NCBI RefSeq assembly: GCF_024622975.1
Contig: NZ_JANJZT010000024.1
Coordinates: forward strand, 1-62,369
Length of the DNA: 62,369 nucleotides
Source of the DNA: Blautia caecimuris
GTDB lineage: Bacteria; Bacillota; Clostridia; Lachnospirales; Lachnospiraceae
Direction of reading: 5' to 3'
This document shows, one piece after another, positions 16,908 through 24,218 of the stretch; position 1 is the first letter of the stretch, and each line of letters begins with the position of its first letter. The translations under genes and the position numbers were made by a program. Under the pieces are notes generated by a model. That model ran no database searches. It saw nothing but the letters and a program-made list of their open reading frames with translations, and had not been told where the DNA came from.

Positions 16908-19012
16908 TTACGCCTGCCTTTCTTTATGGGAAATTCCAGCTTGAAATTCACATATTTACCGCCGGTATCATCCAGGATCACTTCCGCATCATAGGTCTTT
17001 CCTGTTTTTTCACTGTAAAGCCCGGACATAGAAATACGGCCCTCTTTCAAAAGAGCCGCTGCCACAGACTTTGTGATAGATTTTTTCTTGCTGGAAAAGA
17101 AACGGTTATCTTTCCAAAGAGCAAAAGAACATTCCCTGTTGTCGCAGAAAAAACCTTTCTTTCCTTCAAATACCGGGGCACCGCAGCGGGGACATACCCC
17201 CACGGCTTCATGTGCAGTTCCTTTGGAAGAAGGAAACAGATCCGCAAAACGTTCCTCCGGGGTAGTATGTTCTTTTACCAGCGTCCGGCTCATATCTGCA
17301 ATCTGATCCATAAAAGATGTTGCCGACAGTTCGCCATGTTCCACTTGTTTCAGCATAGATTCCCATTCTGCAGTTAAGATGGGAGACTTGATGTTGTCCG
17401 GCAGGACTGCAATCAGGTTCCTTCCTTTTTCCGTAGGAATGAGCTGCTTTTTCTTTCTCTGTACAAATCCGGCAGAAACCAGCTTTTCCAGTGTTGCCGC
17501 ACGGGTAGCCGGAGTACCCAATCCTTTACGCTCGGCATCTTCCGGCATATCTTCCGCACCGGCCGTCTCCATAGCGGACAGCAGCGTGTCCTCCGTATAG
17601 TGTTTCGGCGGTGAAGTTTTCCCTTCACGGAAACTTGCTGACACAATTTCAAAAGTCTGCCCTTCCTTCAGCACAGGGAGAGCGGCATCTTCATTTTCTC
17701 TGTGTTCCGTTTCATTCTGCCTGATACTCATACGGTGAATCCGTTCCACCTCTTTCCAGCCGGACTGTAAGATGGTCTTTCCTTTTGCCGTAAAAGTATA
17801 TCCCTGGCAGTCTAACATAGCGGTGACCGCTTCAAACCGGTTTGCCTGCGTTGTGGCACAAAGCAGTCTGACGGCAAGCAGGGTAAGCACATCCCGCTCC
17901 CCGGAAGGAAGCTCTGACAGGTCTGTCCGTGCAATCTCCACAGTTGGAATGATGGCATGGTGGTCGGTCACTTTGCTGTCGTCTGTTACCCGGTCAATGT
18001 CCGGTTCTCCGGCGCAGCCTTTTCCAAAGGGCATATTGTCACGCAGCCACAGGATCAGGGAAGCGGCGGTTGCCTGCATGTCCTTCGTCAAATACTGGCT
18101 GTCCGTTCTCGGATAGGTTGCCAGCTTCTTTTCATAGAGAGATTGCACATAATCAAGAGTCTGTTGAGCCGTATAGCCATAAATACGGTTACATTCCCTT
18201 TGCAGAGTTGTAAGGTCATAAAGGCGGGGAGGCTGTATGGTTTTTACCTGCTTTTCCACAGAACGCACAAAAGCGGAGTTGTGGTCACAGTCCATACGGA
18301 TTTTTTCAGTCTCGGATCGTTCCGTCATTTTTTCGCCGGAAGCAGTAAAACCTCCGCAGGTGATTTCCGGCACATAAAAAGGCTTACTGATGAAGGATTC
18401 AATATCCGACTCACGCTGTACCAAAAGTGCCAGCGTCGGTGACATAACACGGCCGACATTTAGTGTGACACCATACAGGACAGAAAAAAGCCGGGTGGCA
18501 TTGATCCCGATCAGCCAGTCGGCTCCTGCCCGGCATACTGCCGCATCATAGAGCTTATCGTAATCACTGCCGGGACGGAGATGGTCAAAGCCCTCACGGA
18601 TCGCCGCATCCTCCATACTGGAAATCCAAAGGCGTTCCATAGGCTTATTACATCCGGCATATCCATAGACCAGACGGAAGATCAGTTCTCCTTCACGCCC
18701 GGCATCCGTAGCGCATACCACGGAATCAACCCGTTTGTCCTTCATCAGCCGGCACAAAAGAGCAAGCTGCGTTTTCTTATCCTTTGGAACTTCATATTTC
18801 CAGTTTTCCGGTAGGATCGGAAGGTCCTCATACCGCCATTTGGCATACTGTTCTTTGTAAGCCTCCGGCTGTGCCAGTTCCAAAAGATGTCCCACACACC
18901 AGCTCACCAGATAGCCGGAACCTTCGAGATAACCATCTTTTCTTTCCGTTGCGCCTAATACTGCTGCCAATGACATAGCAACAGAGGGCTTTTCTGCAAT
19001 CACAAGTTTCAA
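16904..19012 (-). CDS. topB: DNA topoisomerase III (type IA), TTG start
   Basis: A 702-residue type IA topoisomerase that should pass and decatenate single strands during transfer replication. The TOPRIM domain occupies about residues 1-150 (EKPSVAMSLA at 7, ATDAGREGE at 101). The catalytic tyrosine is Y300 in YPRTDSQY. A C-terminal zinc ribbon (CPRCGAPVF, FFCDNRECSF) lies near 600-630. The start is TTG, 8 bases after GGAGG, and that GGAGG lies in the end of the small gene at 19016-19141, so translation is coupled. TopB is a standard gene of Tn1549-type elements. Confidence 0.95.
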   Translation of the reverse strand: MKLVIAEKPSVAMSLAAVLGATERKDGYLEGSGYLVSWCVGHLLELAQPEAYKEQYAKWRYEDLPILPENWKYEVPKDKKTQLALLCRLMKDKRVDSVVCATDAGREGELIFRLVYGYAGCNKPMERLWISSMEDAAIREGFDHLRPGSDYDKLYDAAVCRAGADWLIGINATRLFSVLYGVTLNVGRVMSPTLALLVQRESDIESFISKPFYVPEITCGGFTASGEKMTERSETEKIRMDCDHNSAFVRSVEKQVKTIQPPRLYDLTTLQRECNRIYGYTAQQTLDYVQSLYEKKLATYPRTDSQYLTKDMQATAASLILWLRDNMPFGKGCAGEPDIDRVTDDSKVTDHHAIIPTVEIARTDLSELPSGERDVLTLLAVRLLCATTQANRFEAVTAMLDCQGYTFTAKGKTILQSGWKEVERIHRMSIRQNETEHRENEDAALPVLKEGQTFEIVSASFREGKTSPPKHYTEDTLLSAMETAGAEDMPEDAERKGLGTPATRAATLEKLVSAGFVQRKKKQLIPTEKGRNLIAVLPDNIKSPILTAEWESMLKQVEHGELSATSFMDQIADMSRTLVKEHTTPEERFADLFPSSKGTAHEAVGVCPRCGAPVFEGKKGFFCDNRECSFALWKDNRFFSSKKKSITKSVAAALLKEGRISMSGLYSEKTGKTYDAEVILDDTGGKYVNFKLEFPIKKGRRK

Positions 19013-19015
19013 TTT

Positions 19016-19141
19016 TTATTCCTCCTTCATAGTTTCAAATTCTTTATCCGCAAGTTTTCCGGTTTGCATAAGACACATCAACATAACGCCGGAAGCCATT
19101 CCTCCGGCAAAGGTAAGGAAATGTGAAATCAGGTTCCACAT
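19016..19141 (-). CDS. 41-residue membrane peptide (DUF3789-like)
   Basis: A short gene: ATG at 19141, 7 bases after AGGAGG, stop at 19016, four bases before topB. The product starts MWNLISHFLTFAGGMASGVM and has a single membrane helix (about residues 4-25) with a charged end. Such single-helix peptides (DUF3789) sit at this place in related ICEs. Function unknown. Confidence 0.7.
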   Translation of the reverse strand: MWNLISHFLTFAGGMASGVMLMCLMQTGKLADKEFETMKEE

Positions 19142-19167
19142 AAGCATTCCTCCTAAAAATGGGTAAA

Positions 19168-19194
19168 GAAAAACGCCCACTTCAAAGTGAGCGC
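19168..19194 (-). terminator. Terminator after the SLOG gene
   Basis: Minus-strand stem CGCTCACTT / AAGTGGGCG with a two- or three-base loop and then TTTTTC. It separates the SLOG gene from topB. Confidence 0.65.
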
Positions 19195-19206
19195 ATCAAC
19201 AGGTAT

Positions 19207-19716
19207 CTATCTTGTTTTTGGTTTCAAGTGATCCGGCAGGACGATCTCTCCAACCGGGATTTCCCGCAGTTCCTTTTTCATCCGGTGGGTGAAGCGGATC
19301 GTCTTTGCCGTACCGCCGGTTTCCCGCCCATCATATACAGCGATCACTCGGTCGGAGTGCTCTACCATATAGCGGTTTCTGTGGGAGTAGACGCTTGGGA
19401 GATATTTTTCCTGTATGACAACAACATCCGCACAAGCCTCCAGCAGTTCACAGGTTCTTGTTTTCTTATTCAGGCTGTCCAGACGTTTGCGGTAAGGGAT
19501 CACTGCGATCAGCTCCAGCGCCGGATTAGTCTGCTTTCTTTCCAACACCAGCTCTGCAAAATACTGGTCTGCGCCATCTGCAAAGCCACTCATAAAACAG
19601 GTAAATCCATCTGTAACGGCAGCATCGATCTCATGTTCCAAAGCGGTTTTTACTTTGTTGATCTCATTTTGCGGTAAATCCCTGTGTCCGGTAACACAGC
19701 AAGTCTTTCCTCTCAT
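19207..19716 (-). CDS. SLOG-family protein (YpsA/DUF1273-like)
   Basis: A 169-residue protein. It begins with CCVTGHRDLP, has MSGFADGADQYFAE near residue 43, and VIAVYDGRETGGTAKTI near 125. These are the nucleotide-binding loops of the SLOG (YpsA-like) Rossmann fold. SLOG proteins bind or produce nucleotide-derived ligands and are frequent on mobile elements; the ligand here is not known. It is transcribed divergently from the XRE regulator gene. Confidence 0.82.
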   Translation of the reverse strand: MRGKTCCVTGHRDLPQNEINKVKTALEHEIDAAVTDGFTCFMSGFADGADQYFAELVLERKQTNPALELIAVIPYRKRLDSLNKKTRTCELLEACADVVVIQEKYLPSVYSHRNRYMVEHSDRVIAVYDGRETGGTAKTIRFTHRMKKELREIPVGEIVLPDHLKPKTR

Positions 19717-19763
19717 CGGTCATCCCTCCATATGATAGGTAAAATTCTTCACTTTTCACATAG

Positions 19764-19845
19764 TAATAGATTTTATTTAGCAAGTCAACGATAATACCCT
19801 TTTTCCCTTTGCGAATAATAAAGGAGTGTAAGGTACAATCTATTA
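19764..19845. promoter_or_regulatory. Inverted TAATAGATT pair between divergent genes
   Basis: TAATAGATT at 19764-19772 and its inverse AATCTATTA at 19837-19845 lie in the 149-base gap between the SLOG gene and the XRE regulator. Placement and symmetry suit operators for that regulator. GTACAAT near 19833-19839 could be a -10 for the plus-strand gene. Confidence 0.45.
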
Positions 19846-19865
19846 CAGAATGGGAGGTGAAGGCG

Positions 19866-20180
19866 ATGTATGAAGATTTTGTCCCGGAACGATTAGCGAA
19901 GCTGCGGACACAAAAAGGAGTTTCCGCACGCGATATGTCTTTATCGTTAGGTCAGGCAAACAACTACATCAATAATATTGAGAATAAAAAGTCACTTCCC
20001 GCTATGCAGTCTTTTTTCTACATCTGCGAATATCTGGGTGTGACTCCGCAGGAATTCTTTGACGAAGGAAATACTTACCCGGAAACCTTGAAGGAATTCA
20101 TTGCAGAGGCAAGACAGCTTGATCCTCAATCCATGCAATATATCCTCGGTATTATGAAAGAACTCAATAGCAGAAAGTAA
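19866..20180 (+). CDS. XRE-family HTH regulator
   Basis: A 104-residue regulator on the opposite strand to the rest of the ICE. The ATG at 19866 follows GGGAGGTGAAGGCG; a longer in-frame start at 19809 has no ribosome binding site. The HTH covers about residues 8-62 (LAKLRTQKGVSARDMSLSLG, YINNIENKKSLP). It is followed by the EYLGVTPQEFFD end typical of phage-repressor-like HTH_3 proteins. It likely represses the SLOG/topB side or itself through the inverted repeats upstream. Confidence 0.85.
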   Translation: MYEDFVPERLAKLRTQKGVSARDMSLSLGQANNYINNIENKKSLPAMQSFFYICEYLGVTPQEFFDEGNTYPETLKEFIAEARQLDPQSMQYILGIMKELNSRK

Positions 20181-20299
20181 GCGGTCACGGTAATGGCCGC
20201 TTTTTTCGTGACTTTCTTTATTATATTTTATAATGTTCTCGAAATGTCCGCTCCCTATACCGATAAGTATTCAAAAACTGTTCTCCAAACAGCCTTTTT

Positions 20300-20713
20300 C
20301 TATTCGCCGGTACTGCCAAAGCTGCCGGTTCCTCGTTCTGTTCCTAGATCGGTTACAAAATCCGCAATGACGATTGGCGTGATCACAAGCTGCCCGATAC
20401 GGGATCCCTTAAAAAGAGACTGCGCCTGATTGCTTACATTGCTGATGATCGCATGGATCTCTCCACGGTAGCCGGAATCCACAGGCGGCAGTTCACAGAC
20501 CAGACCTTTTACCGCCATGCTGGTACGGGGAAAGATATATCCCGCATATCCATCCGGTATTTCCAGTCCAAAACCAAGAGGAATTTTGGCGATTTCTCCG
20601 GGCTGTAAGGTGCAGTCATAGGGCAGATAAACATCCGCTCCGGCATCATTGCCATGCGGACGGTAAGGACGCTGGTGCTCCGGTACGCCAAAGTCGATCA
20701 GTTTTATTTTCAT
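20300..20713 (-). CDS. dut: dUTP diphosphatase
   Basis: A 137-residue dUTPase converting dUTP to dUMP. The conserved motifs are in order: AGADVYLP (motif 1), PRTSMAVKG (motif 2), PPVDSGYRGEIH (motif 3), SRIGQLVITP (motif 4) and the C-terminal RGTGSFGSTGE (motif 5). The start at 20713 follows GGAGG and overlaps the thyX stop as ATGA. Directly downstream of thyX, so product (dUMP) and consumer (thymidylate synthase) are co-translated. Confidence 0.93.
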   Translation of the reverse strand: MKIKLIDFGVPEHQRPYRPHGNDAGADVYLPYDCTLQPGEIAKIPLGFGLEIPDGYAGYIFPRTSMAVKGLVCELPPVDSGYRGEIHAIISNVSNQAQSLFKGSRIGQLVITPIVIADFVTDLGTERGTGSFGSTGE

Positions 20714-21477
20714 CGGCAGCCTCCTTCCCAAAGAGCAGGATAATCTTTTTCTAAAATATCCTCTGGCGTCATATCTGCCACCAGTTTTCGTCCGCAGGTC
20801 ATTTTCCCTTCCAGACATCGATCCATCTGACAGAAAGGTCCGGTCAGTGACGGGGCAAACAAGGCAGGGCTTAGGTCATAAAGTTCTTTCCAGACCTTTA
20901 ACAGCACGATCCTTGTTTCATCAGTATTTCTCCGGCATACCCGCTGGCTGATGATATGTTTCCACTGATAAGGGGTGGCGCTGATGAGCAGTACATTCCG
21001 TAATCCCTGGGGCGTGGCATAGCCGGCCGCATCGTGCCCGCTTCCGGCAGTGCACAGGGCTTCATAACATTTCATGCTTTCATGACAGCTTTTTAAGTAC
21101 AATTCCCGTACCACTGCCGGAGCCGTCATAATAGAATACGGGACAGCGAAATCCGCCTGTCCCGTATAGTTGCTGTACTGCAGCGATGCACTCATAAATT
21201 TTACTTCGTTCTGGTGGCGGGTGATCTGCGCCAGAAAACGCCTGCTGGCGCCGACAATGGCTACCGTGATCACCGCAAATTTCTGGATGGTAGGATGGGG
21301 AAGCGCCCCCATAGCTGCTACTGTCTGAACGCTGAATGATTTTTCGTAGAGATCCATCAGATCGTCCATTGAGGCAATCTTATGTCCCTGCTGGGTAATC
21401 CTTGCCGCAAAGACCATGTTTTTTTCTGCTTCCGCCACCGCCTGGCAGTTCAAAATTTTTACTTCGATTCGTTTAAT
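20710..21477 (-). CDS. thyX: FAD-dependent thymidylate synthase, ATT start
   Basis: A 255-residue ThyX-type enzyme making dTMP from dUMP. The signature is RHQNEVKFMSASLQYSNY near residues 85-102, a variant of RHRxxSxNExSxRY. The first ATG-like codon in frame (TTG at 21453) has no ribosome binding site. Extending eight codons upstream gives an ATT 9 bases after GGAGG, with the protein beginning (M)KRIEVKILNCQ, a natural beta-strand start. That ATT overlaps the previous gene's stop (AATTAA). Mobile ThyX could supply thymidylate for transfer replication or give trimethoprim tolerance; both are inference. Confidence 0.85.
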   Translation of the reverse strand: MKRIEVKILNCQAVAEAEKNMVFAARITQQGHKIASMDDLMDLYEKSFSVQTVAAMGALPHPTIQKFAVITVAIVGASRRFLAQITRHQNEVKFMSASLQYSNYTGQADFAVPYSIMTAPAVVRELYLKSCHESMKCYEALCTAGSGHDAAGYATPQGLRNVLLISATPYQWKHIISQRVCRRNTDETRIVLLKVWKELYDLSPALFAPSLTGPFCQMDRCLEGKMTCGRKLVADMTPEDILEKDYPALWEGGCR

Positions 21478-21790
21478 TGGTATGTCCCTCCTTTACAATC
21501 GCTTTCAGTAAGAACAGATAGTTAAGACTGTCTGTGACCTTTTCATTCCATGTGTCCATCGGGTAAACCGCTTCCGCGTCAAAGCACATATCGTACAGAG
21601 AAACAATATGCTTTGCCAGCATACCGGCAAGGGCACGCTGGGGCGTTGTATGCTGTAAAGCTGCCGCTGCCTTAAATGCAATCAGCCGGTCCGGGTCATC
21701 CCCGGTGTATTCTTTGGTTTTCCGTTTCAAGGTATCAGCGCAAAGCCGTACCTGTTCGTCAAAAACGGCATTGACTTCATTTTGCGTAAT
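21473..21790 (-). CDS. ICE hypothetical protein, probable ATT start
   Basis: A 105-residue helical protein with no recognised domain (contains VRLCADTLKRKTKEYTGDDP and MLAKHIVSLYDMC). The only well-placed start is ATT at 21790, 8 bases after AAGGAGG. The longer in-frame version starts with TTG inside the stem of the terminator at 21806-21850 and is unlikely. DDPDRLIAFK and the nearby thyX/dut suggest a nucleotide-related role, but that is speculative. Confidence 0.7.
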   Translation of the reverse strand: MTQNEVNAVFDEQVRLCADTLKRKTKEYTGDDPDRLIAFKAAAALQHTTPQRALAGMLAKHIVSLYDMCFDAEAVYPMDTWNEKVTDSLNYLFLLKAIVKEGHTN

Positions 21791-21805
21791 ATAGCATCCC
21801 TCCTT

Positions 21806-21850
21806 TGAAAACAAGAAACCGGCTATTCTAAAGGATCTTAGAATAGCCGG
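21806..21850 (-). terminator. Terminator after abiEii
   Basis: Minus-strand stem CCGGCTATTCTAA / TTTAGAATAGCCGG, about 13 bp with a short loop, followed by TTTCTTGTTTT. It lies 23 bases after the toxin stop codon. Confidence 0.85.
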
Positions 21851-21872
21851 CAAATAAATGGATATGTAATTG

Positions 21873-22871
21873 TTATAGTGTATTGATCTCTTTTTCCAGT
21901 TCCCGGACCGCTGCTATGACTGTCTCAAATGTCGGAACATCCCCATACAACATATCCTGCATAGAGTTATAGTCCGCTTCCAATGCTGCAAACCGATATT
22001 CCGGCGGGAGTAATTTTAATGTGCCCGGCACGGCCTCCGGGTACTTCGCCCATGCTCTGGGATAGAATTTCATTTTGAAATCTACAACTTTCTTCAGGAG
22101 ATCCAGCCTGGAAAAAGCAGCTTCTTTGACCGGTGTTGCAGCCATGCGGTAGAGATCATAATAATGTCTGGAATACCGCTGCGGCATTTCCAAATGTTCC
22201 GGTCTGTTCGTTTCATGGTGCAGGATTGTGGCTTTTTCCCAGAAGGTCCGTTCCGGGGCAACGGTAAGGATTGCAGTTTCTTTTTGCTCAAAAATCTTCG
22301 GATAATATTTTGCCGCGTATGGTTCGATCTGCGCTGTTTTTGCAGGAGTCCACGCTGCCAGCGCACCAATCTCTAAACGGATCACCTGTAAGGTCGCCGT
22401 ATTTGTAAAAAGGTGCGGATAGGCGAAAATGACCGTCTGTTTATCCTTTTCATCTATGTAGACATTTGCTTCACAACCGATTTCCTGAGATAAGCCGGAT
22501 TTGACTGCCGGGCAGAATGTTTCGGACAGAAATACCTCCGCACGCGCATTGGCTTCTTTGTTAAAAGCATCCTGTTTTGTATTGGAACGTTTCTCCCATG
22601 GTTCATCTTTGCCATATCCCAATACACGCCAGTCCAGAATCAAATCAATATCTTCTGAAAACCGGCTGATCAGGTGAAAGGCTTTTGAAAGGCTGGTACC
22701 GCCCTTAAAGGTGATGGACTCTTTCCATGGTGAGCGGTGAAATAAATAATCCAGCGTAAAACATACCCAAAAGTCTTTTTCTACGATGGCATCATTCAGT
22801 CCCATTTTATCTGCTGTATTTCTGAACAGCTCCCTGCGGTCGTTATCTGAAAGTCTTGCTATATTTCTCAT
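21873..22871 (-). CDS. abiEii: AbiEii-type nucleotidyltransferase toxin
   Basis: A 332-residue protein of the AbiEii/AbiGii family. The DNA polymerase beta-like nucleotidyltransferase motif is visible as FKGGTSLSKAFHLISRFSEDIDL (given here split: FKGGTSLSK, then FSEDIDL) near residues 57-78. Members of the family act as toxins that modify tRNA or bind nucleotide and cause bacteriostasis in phage abortive infection. Its start overlaps the antitoxin stop as ATGA. It probably stabilises the ICE and may defend against phage. Confidence 0.9.
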   Translation of the reverse strand: MRNIARLSDNDRRELFRNTADKMGLNDAIVEKDFWVCFTLDYLFHRSPWKESITFKGGTSLSKAFHLISRFSEDIDLILDWRVLGYGKDEPWEKRSNTKQDAFNKEANARAEVFLSETFCPAVKSGLSQEIGCEANVYIDEKDKQTVIFAYPHLFTNTATLQVIRLEIGALAAWTPAKTAQIEPYAAKYYPKIFEQKETAILTVAPERTFWEKATILHHETNRPEHLEMPQRYSRHYYDLYRMAATPVKEAAFSRLDLLKKVVDFKMKFYPRAWAKYPEAVPGTLKLLPPEYRFAALEADYNSMQDMLYGDVPTFETVIAAVRELEKEINTL

Positions 22872-23485
22872 TGTACCTTTTCACCTCCACAAATCTGCCG
22901 TATCGTATCGTAAACCCAATCCGTAGACTCTGTTGCTTCCTTCAAACAAGCCTGCTTATCCTTGTCTGTCAGTTTTTCGGAAAGCATCTGTATGACTTCT
23001 GGCGTAACATTCGATTTGCCAAGCGTTTTTAATGCCTGTATAACCAAACTTGTCATATAGGACAATCCGGTAATCTCCTTATTGGTCCGGTGCTTAAATT
23101 CCAGCTTTGTAGAGTTCCACTCGTAGGTCTTGTATGGACCATCGCTGATATAGGACCATACTGCTGTTACCTGTGTTGAAAGACCTAACAGGTTCAATGC
23201 TGTATTCCCACATGGGGCAATCGTCCAGTGATAACTTCGTGCCAATGCGTTCGCCACCGCTTCCGGGTCTGCCGCCACATATTCATCCAGAAGTTTGCTA
23301 TATTTTGGTTTTTCATAAACACCTTTCAAAATGCGGCGAAGCATACCTGCCTGTGTAAGCCGGTTTAAGTTCCGTCTTATGGTTTCCGTATCGGCAATAT
23401 CCGCAAAATCAGAACTGATGAAAATAGTTCCTTCCGCCGCTGCTTTGATCTGCTCCTGAATCTGTTTGGAATAGCCATTTGCCAT
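22868..23485 (-). CDS. abiEi: AbiEi-type antitoxin and repressor (DUF6088-like)
   Basis: A 205-residue protein. An N-terminal winged helix (about residues 15-65, with ADTETIRRNLNRLTQAGMLR) is followed by RILKGVYEKPKY and a C-terminal domain. This is the layout of AbiEi-like antitoxins that repress their own promoter. The ATG at 23485 lies 8 bases after GGAGG; an upstream GTG lies inside the ribosome binding site. The gene has a strong promoter and two copies of a long inverted repeat upstream. Confidence 0.88.
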   Translation of the reverse strand: MANGYSKQIQEQIKAAAEGTIFISSDFADIADTETIRRNLNRLTQAGMLRRILKGVYEKPKYSKLLDEYVAADPEAVANALARSYHWTIAPCGNTALNLLGLSTQVTAVWSYISDGPYKTYEWNSTKLEFKHRTNKEITGLSYMTSLVIQALKTLGKSNVTPEVIQMLSEKLTDKDKQACLKEATESTDWVYDTIRQICGGEKVQ

Positions 23486-23499
23486 ATTGCTCACCTCCT

Positions 23500-23540
23500 T
23501 TTGTCCCGAATATTATATATTATTCGGGACAAATTTTCAA
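23500..23540 (-). promoter_or_regulatory. abiE promoter with overlapping operator 1
   Basis: Minus-strand TTGAAA (plus 23535-23540), 17-bp spacer, TATAAT (plus 23512-23517): a near-consensus promoter. The perfect inverted repeat TTTGTCCCGAATA / TATTCGGGACAAA (23500-23533) covers the -10. Binding there would block RNA polymerase. Confidence 0.85.
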
Positions 23541-23641
23541 TAGGCTTCAAAAGTTTTAGCAATAGTATTCCACACAGAACAGAATTTATACATCAGTTTC
23601 AAATTCTATATTGGGAGATGGGAACTATCGTATTCTTATTT

Positions 23642-23671
23642 TGTCCCGAATATTGTGTATTATTCGGGACA
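23642..23671. promoter_or_regulatory. abiE operator 2
   Basis: A second copy of the inverted repeat, TGTCCCGAATA / TATTCGGGACA, 109 bases upstream of the first operator and immediately after the stop codon of the gene at 23674. Two inverted repeats bound by the antitoxin are known for the AbiE system of Streptococcus. Confidence 0.7.
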
Positions 23672-23673
23672 TT

Positions 23674-24156
23674 TTAAGCACTCGGCAGGTAGATCCAGTC
23701 GTGCATCAGGCACACGCTGGGTTCGTCCTCCCTGGGAACCAGACGGTAGGTACATTCTCCATAGACCGTGCGTTTGTCCTCAATCTCCATGCCATAAGCT
23801 TTATAAAAGCGGTATTCCAGATTGGAGATGATACAGCGCAGGGTTTGCAGAGCCTCCCTCTGAGCTGATACGATCAGGTCACGGTCAATGCTGCGCTTCA
23901 AAAACAGCAGCGATTTGTAAAGCTGTACCTCTGTGCGGTAAGGGCGGCAGTCTTTCGTTTCCAGCCATCCGCAAAAAGCGACCGGTCCGCTCTGGATCAC
24001 ACTGCGGTCCGGGTGATAATACTCGTAGCAGTCCAGGTTTGCCGTATTCAGAAGATAGAGCATTTCCCGGACTTCATTTTCCGGCATGTCATAAAACCGC
24101 AAAAGCGAGCGGTAAAGATGGACATAGCCGGGAATGGAAATCATGGTATTTACCAT
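23674..24156 (-). CDS. ICE hypothetical protein
   Basis: A 160-residue soluble protein, no recognised family. It is rich in Tyr and Leu (GYVHLYRSLLRFYDMP, LQTLRCIISNLEYRFYKAYG) and contains a few cysteines. AGGAGG precedes the ATG by 10 bases. It lies between the adhesin gene and the AbiE pair and was probably the neighbour of the 105-residue gene at 21473 before the AbiE module inserted. Confidence 0.7.
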   Translation of the reverse strand: MVNTMISIPGYVHLYRSLLRFYDMPENEVREMLYLLNTANLDCYEYYHPDRSVIQSGPVAFCGWLETKDCRPYRTEVQLYKSLLFLKRSIDRDLIVSAQREALQTLRCIISNLEYRFYKAYGMEIEDKRTVYGECTYRLVPREDEPSVCLMHDWIYLPSA

Positions 24157-24183
24157 AAAATAAAATCCTCCTTGTAAACAGCA

Positions 24184-24209
24184 GGTGCGGGAGCTTTTGC
24201 CCCCGCACC
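24184..24209 (-). terminator. Hairpin after the adhesin gene
   Basis: Perfect stem GGTGCGGG / CCCGCACC on the minus strand, starting 10 bases after the adhesin stop codon. No long T tract follows, so it may be a weak terminator or an RNA-stabilising hairpin. Confidence 0.5.
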
Positions 24210-24218
24210 GTCTAAAAT

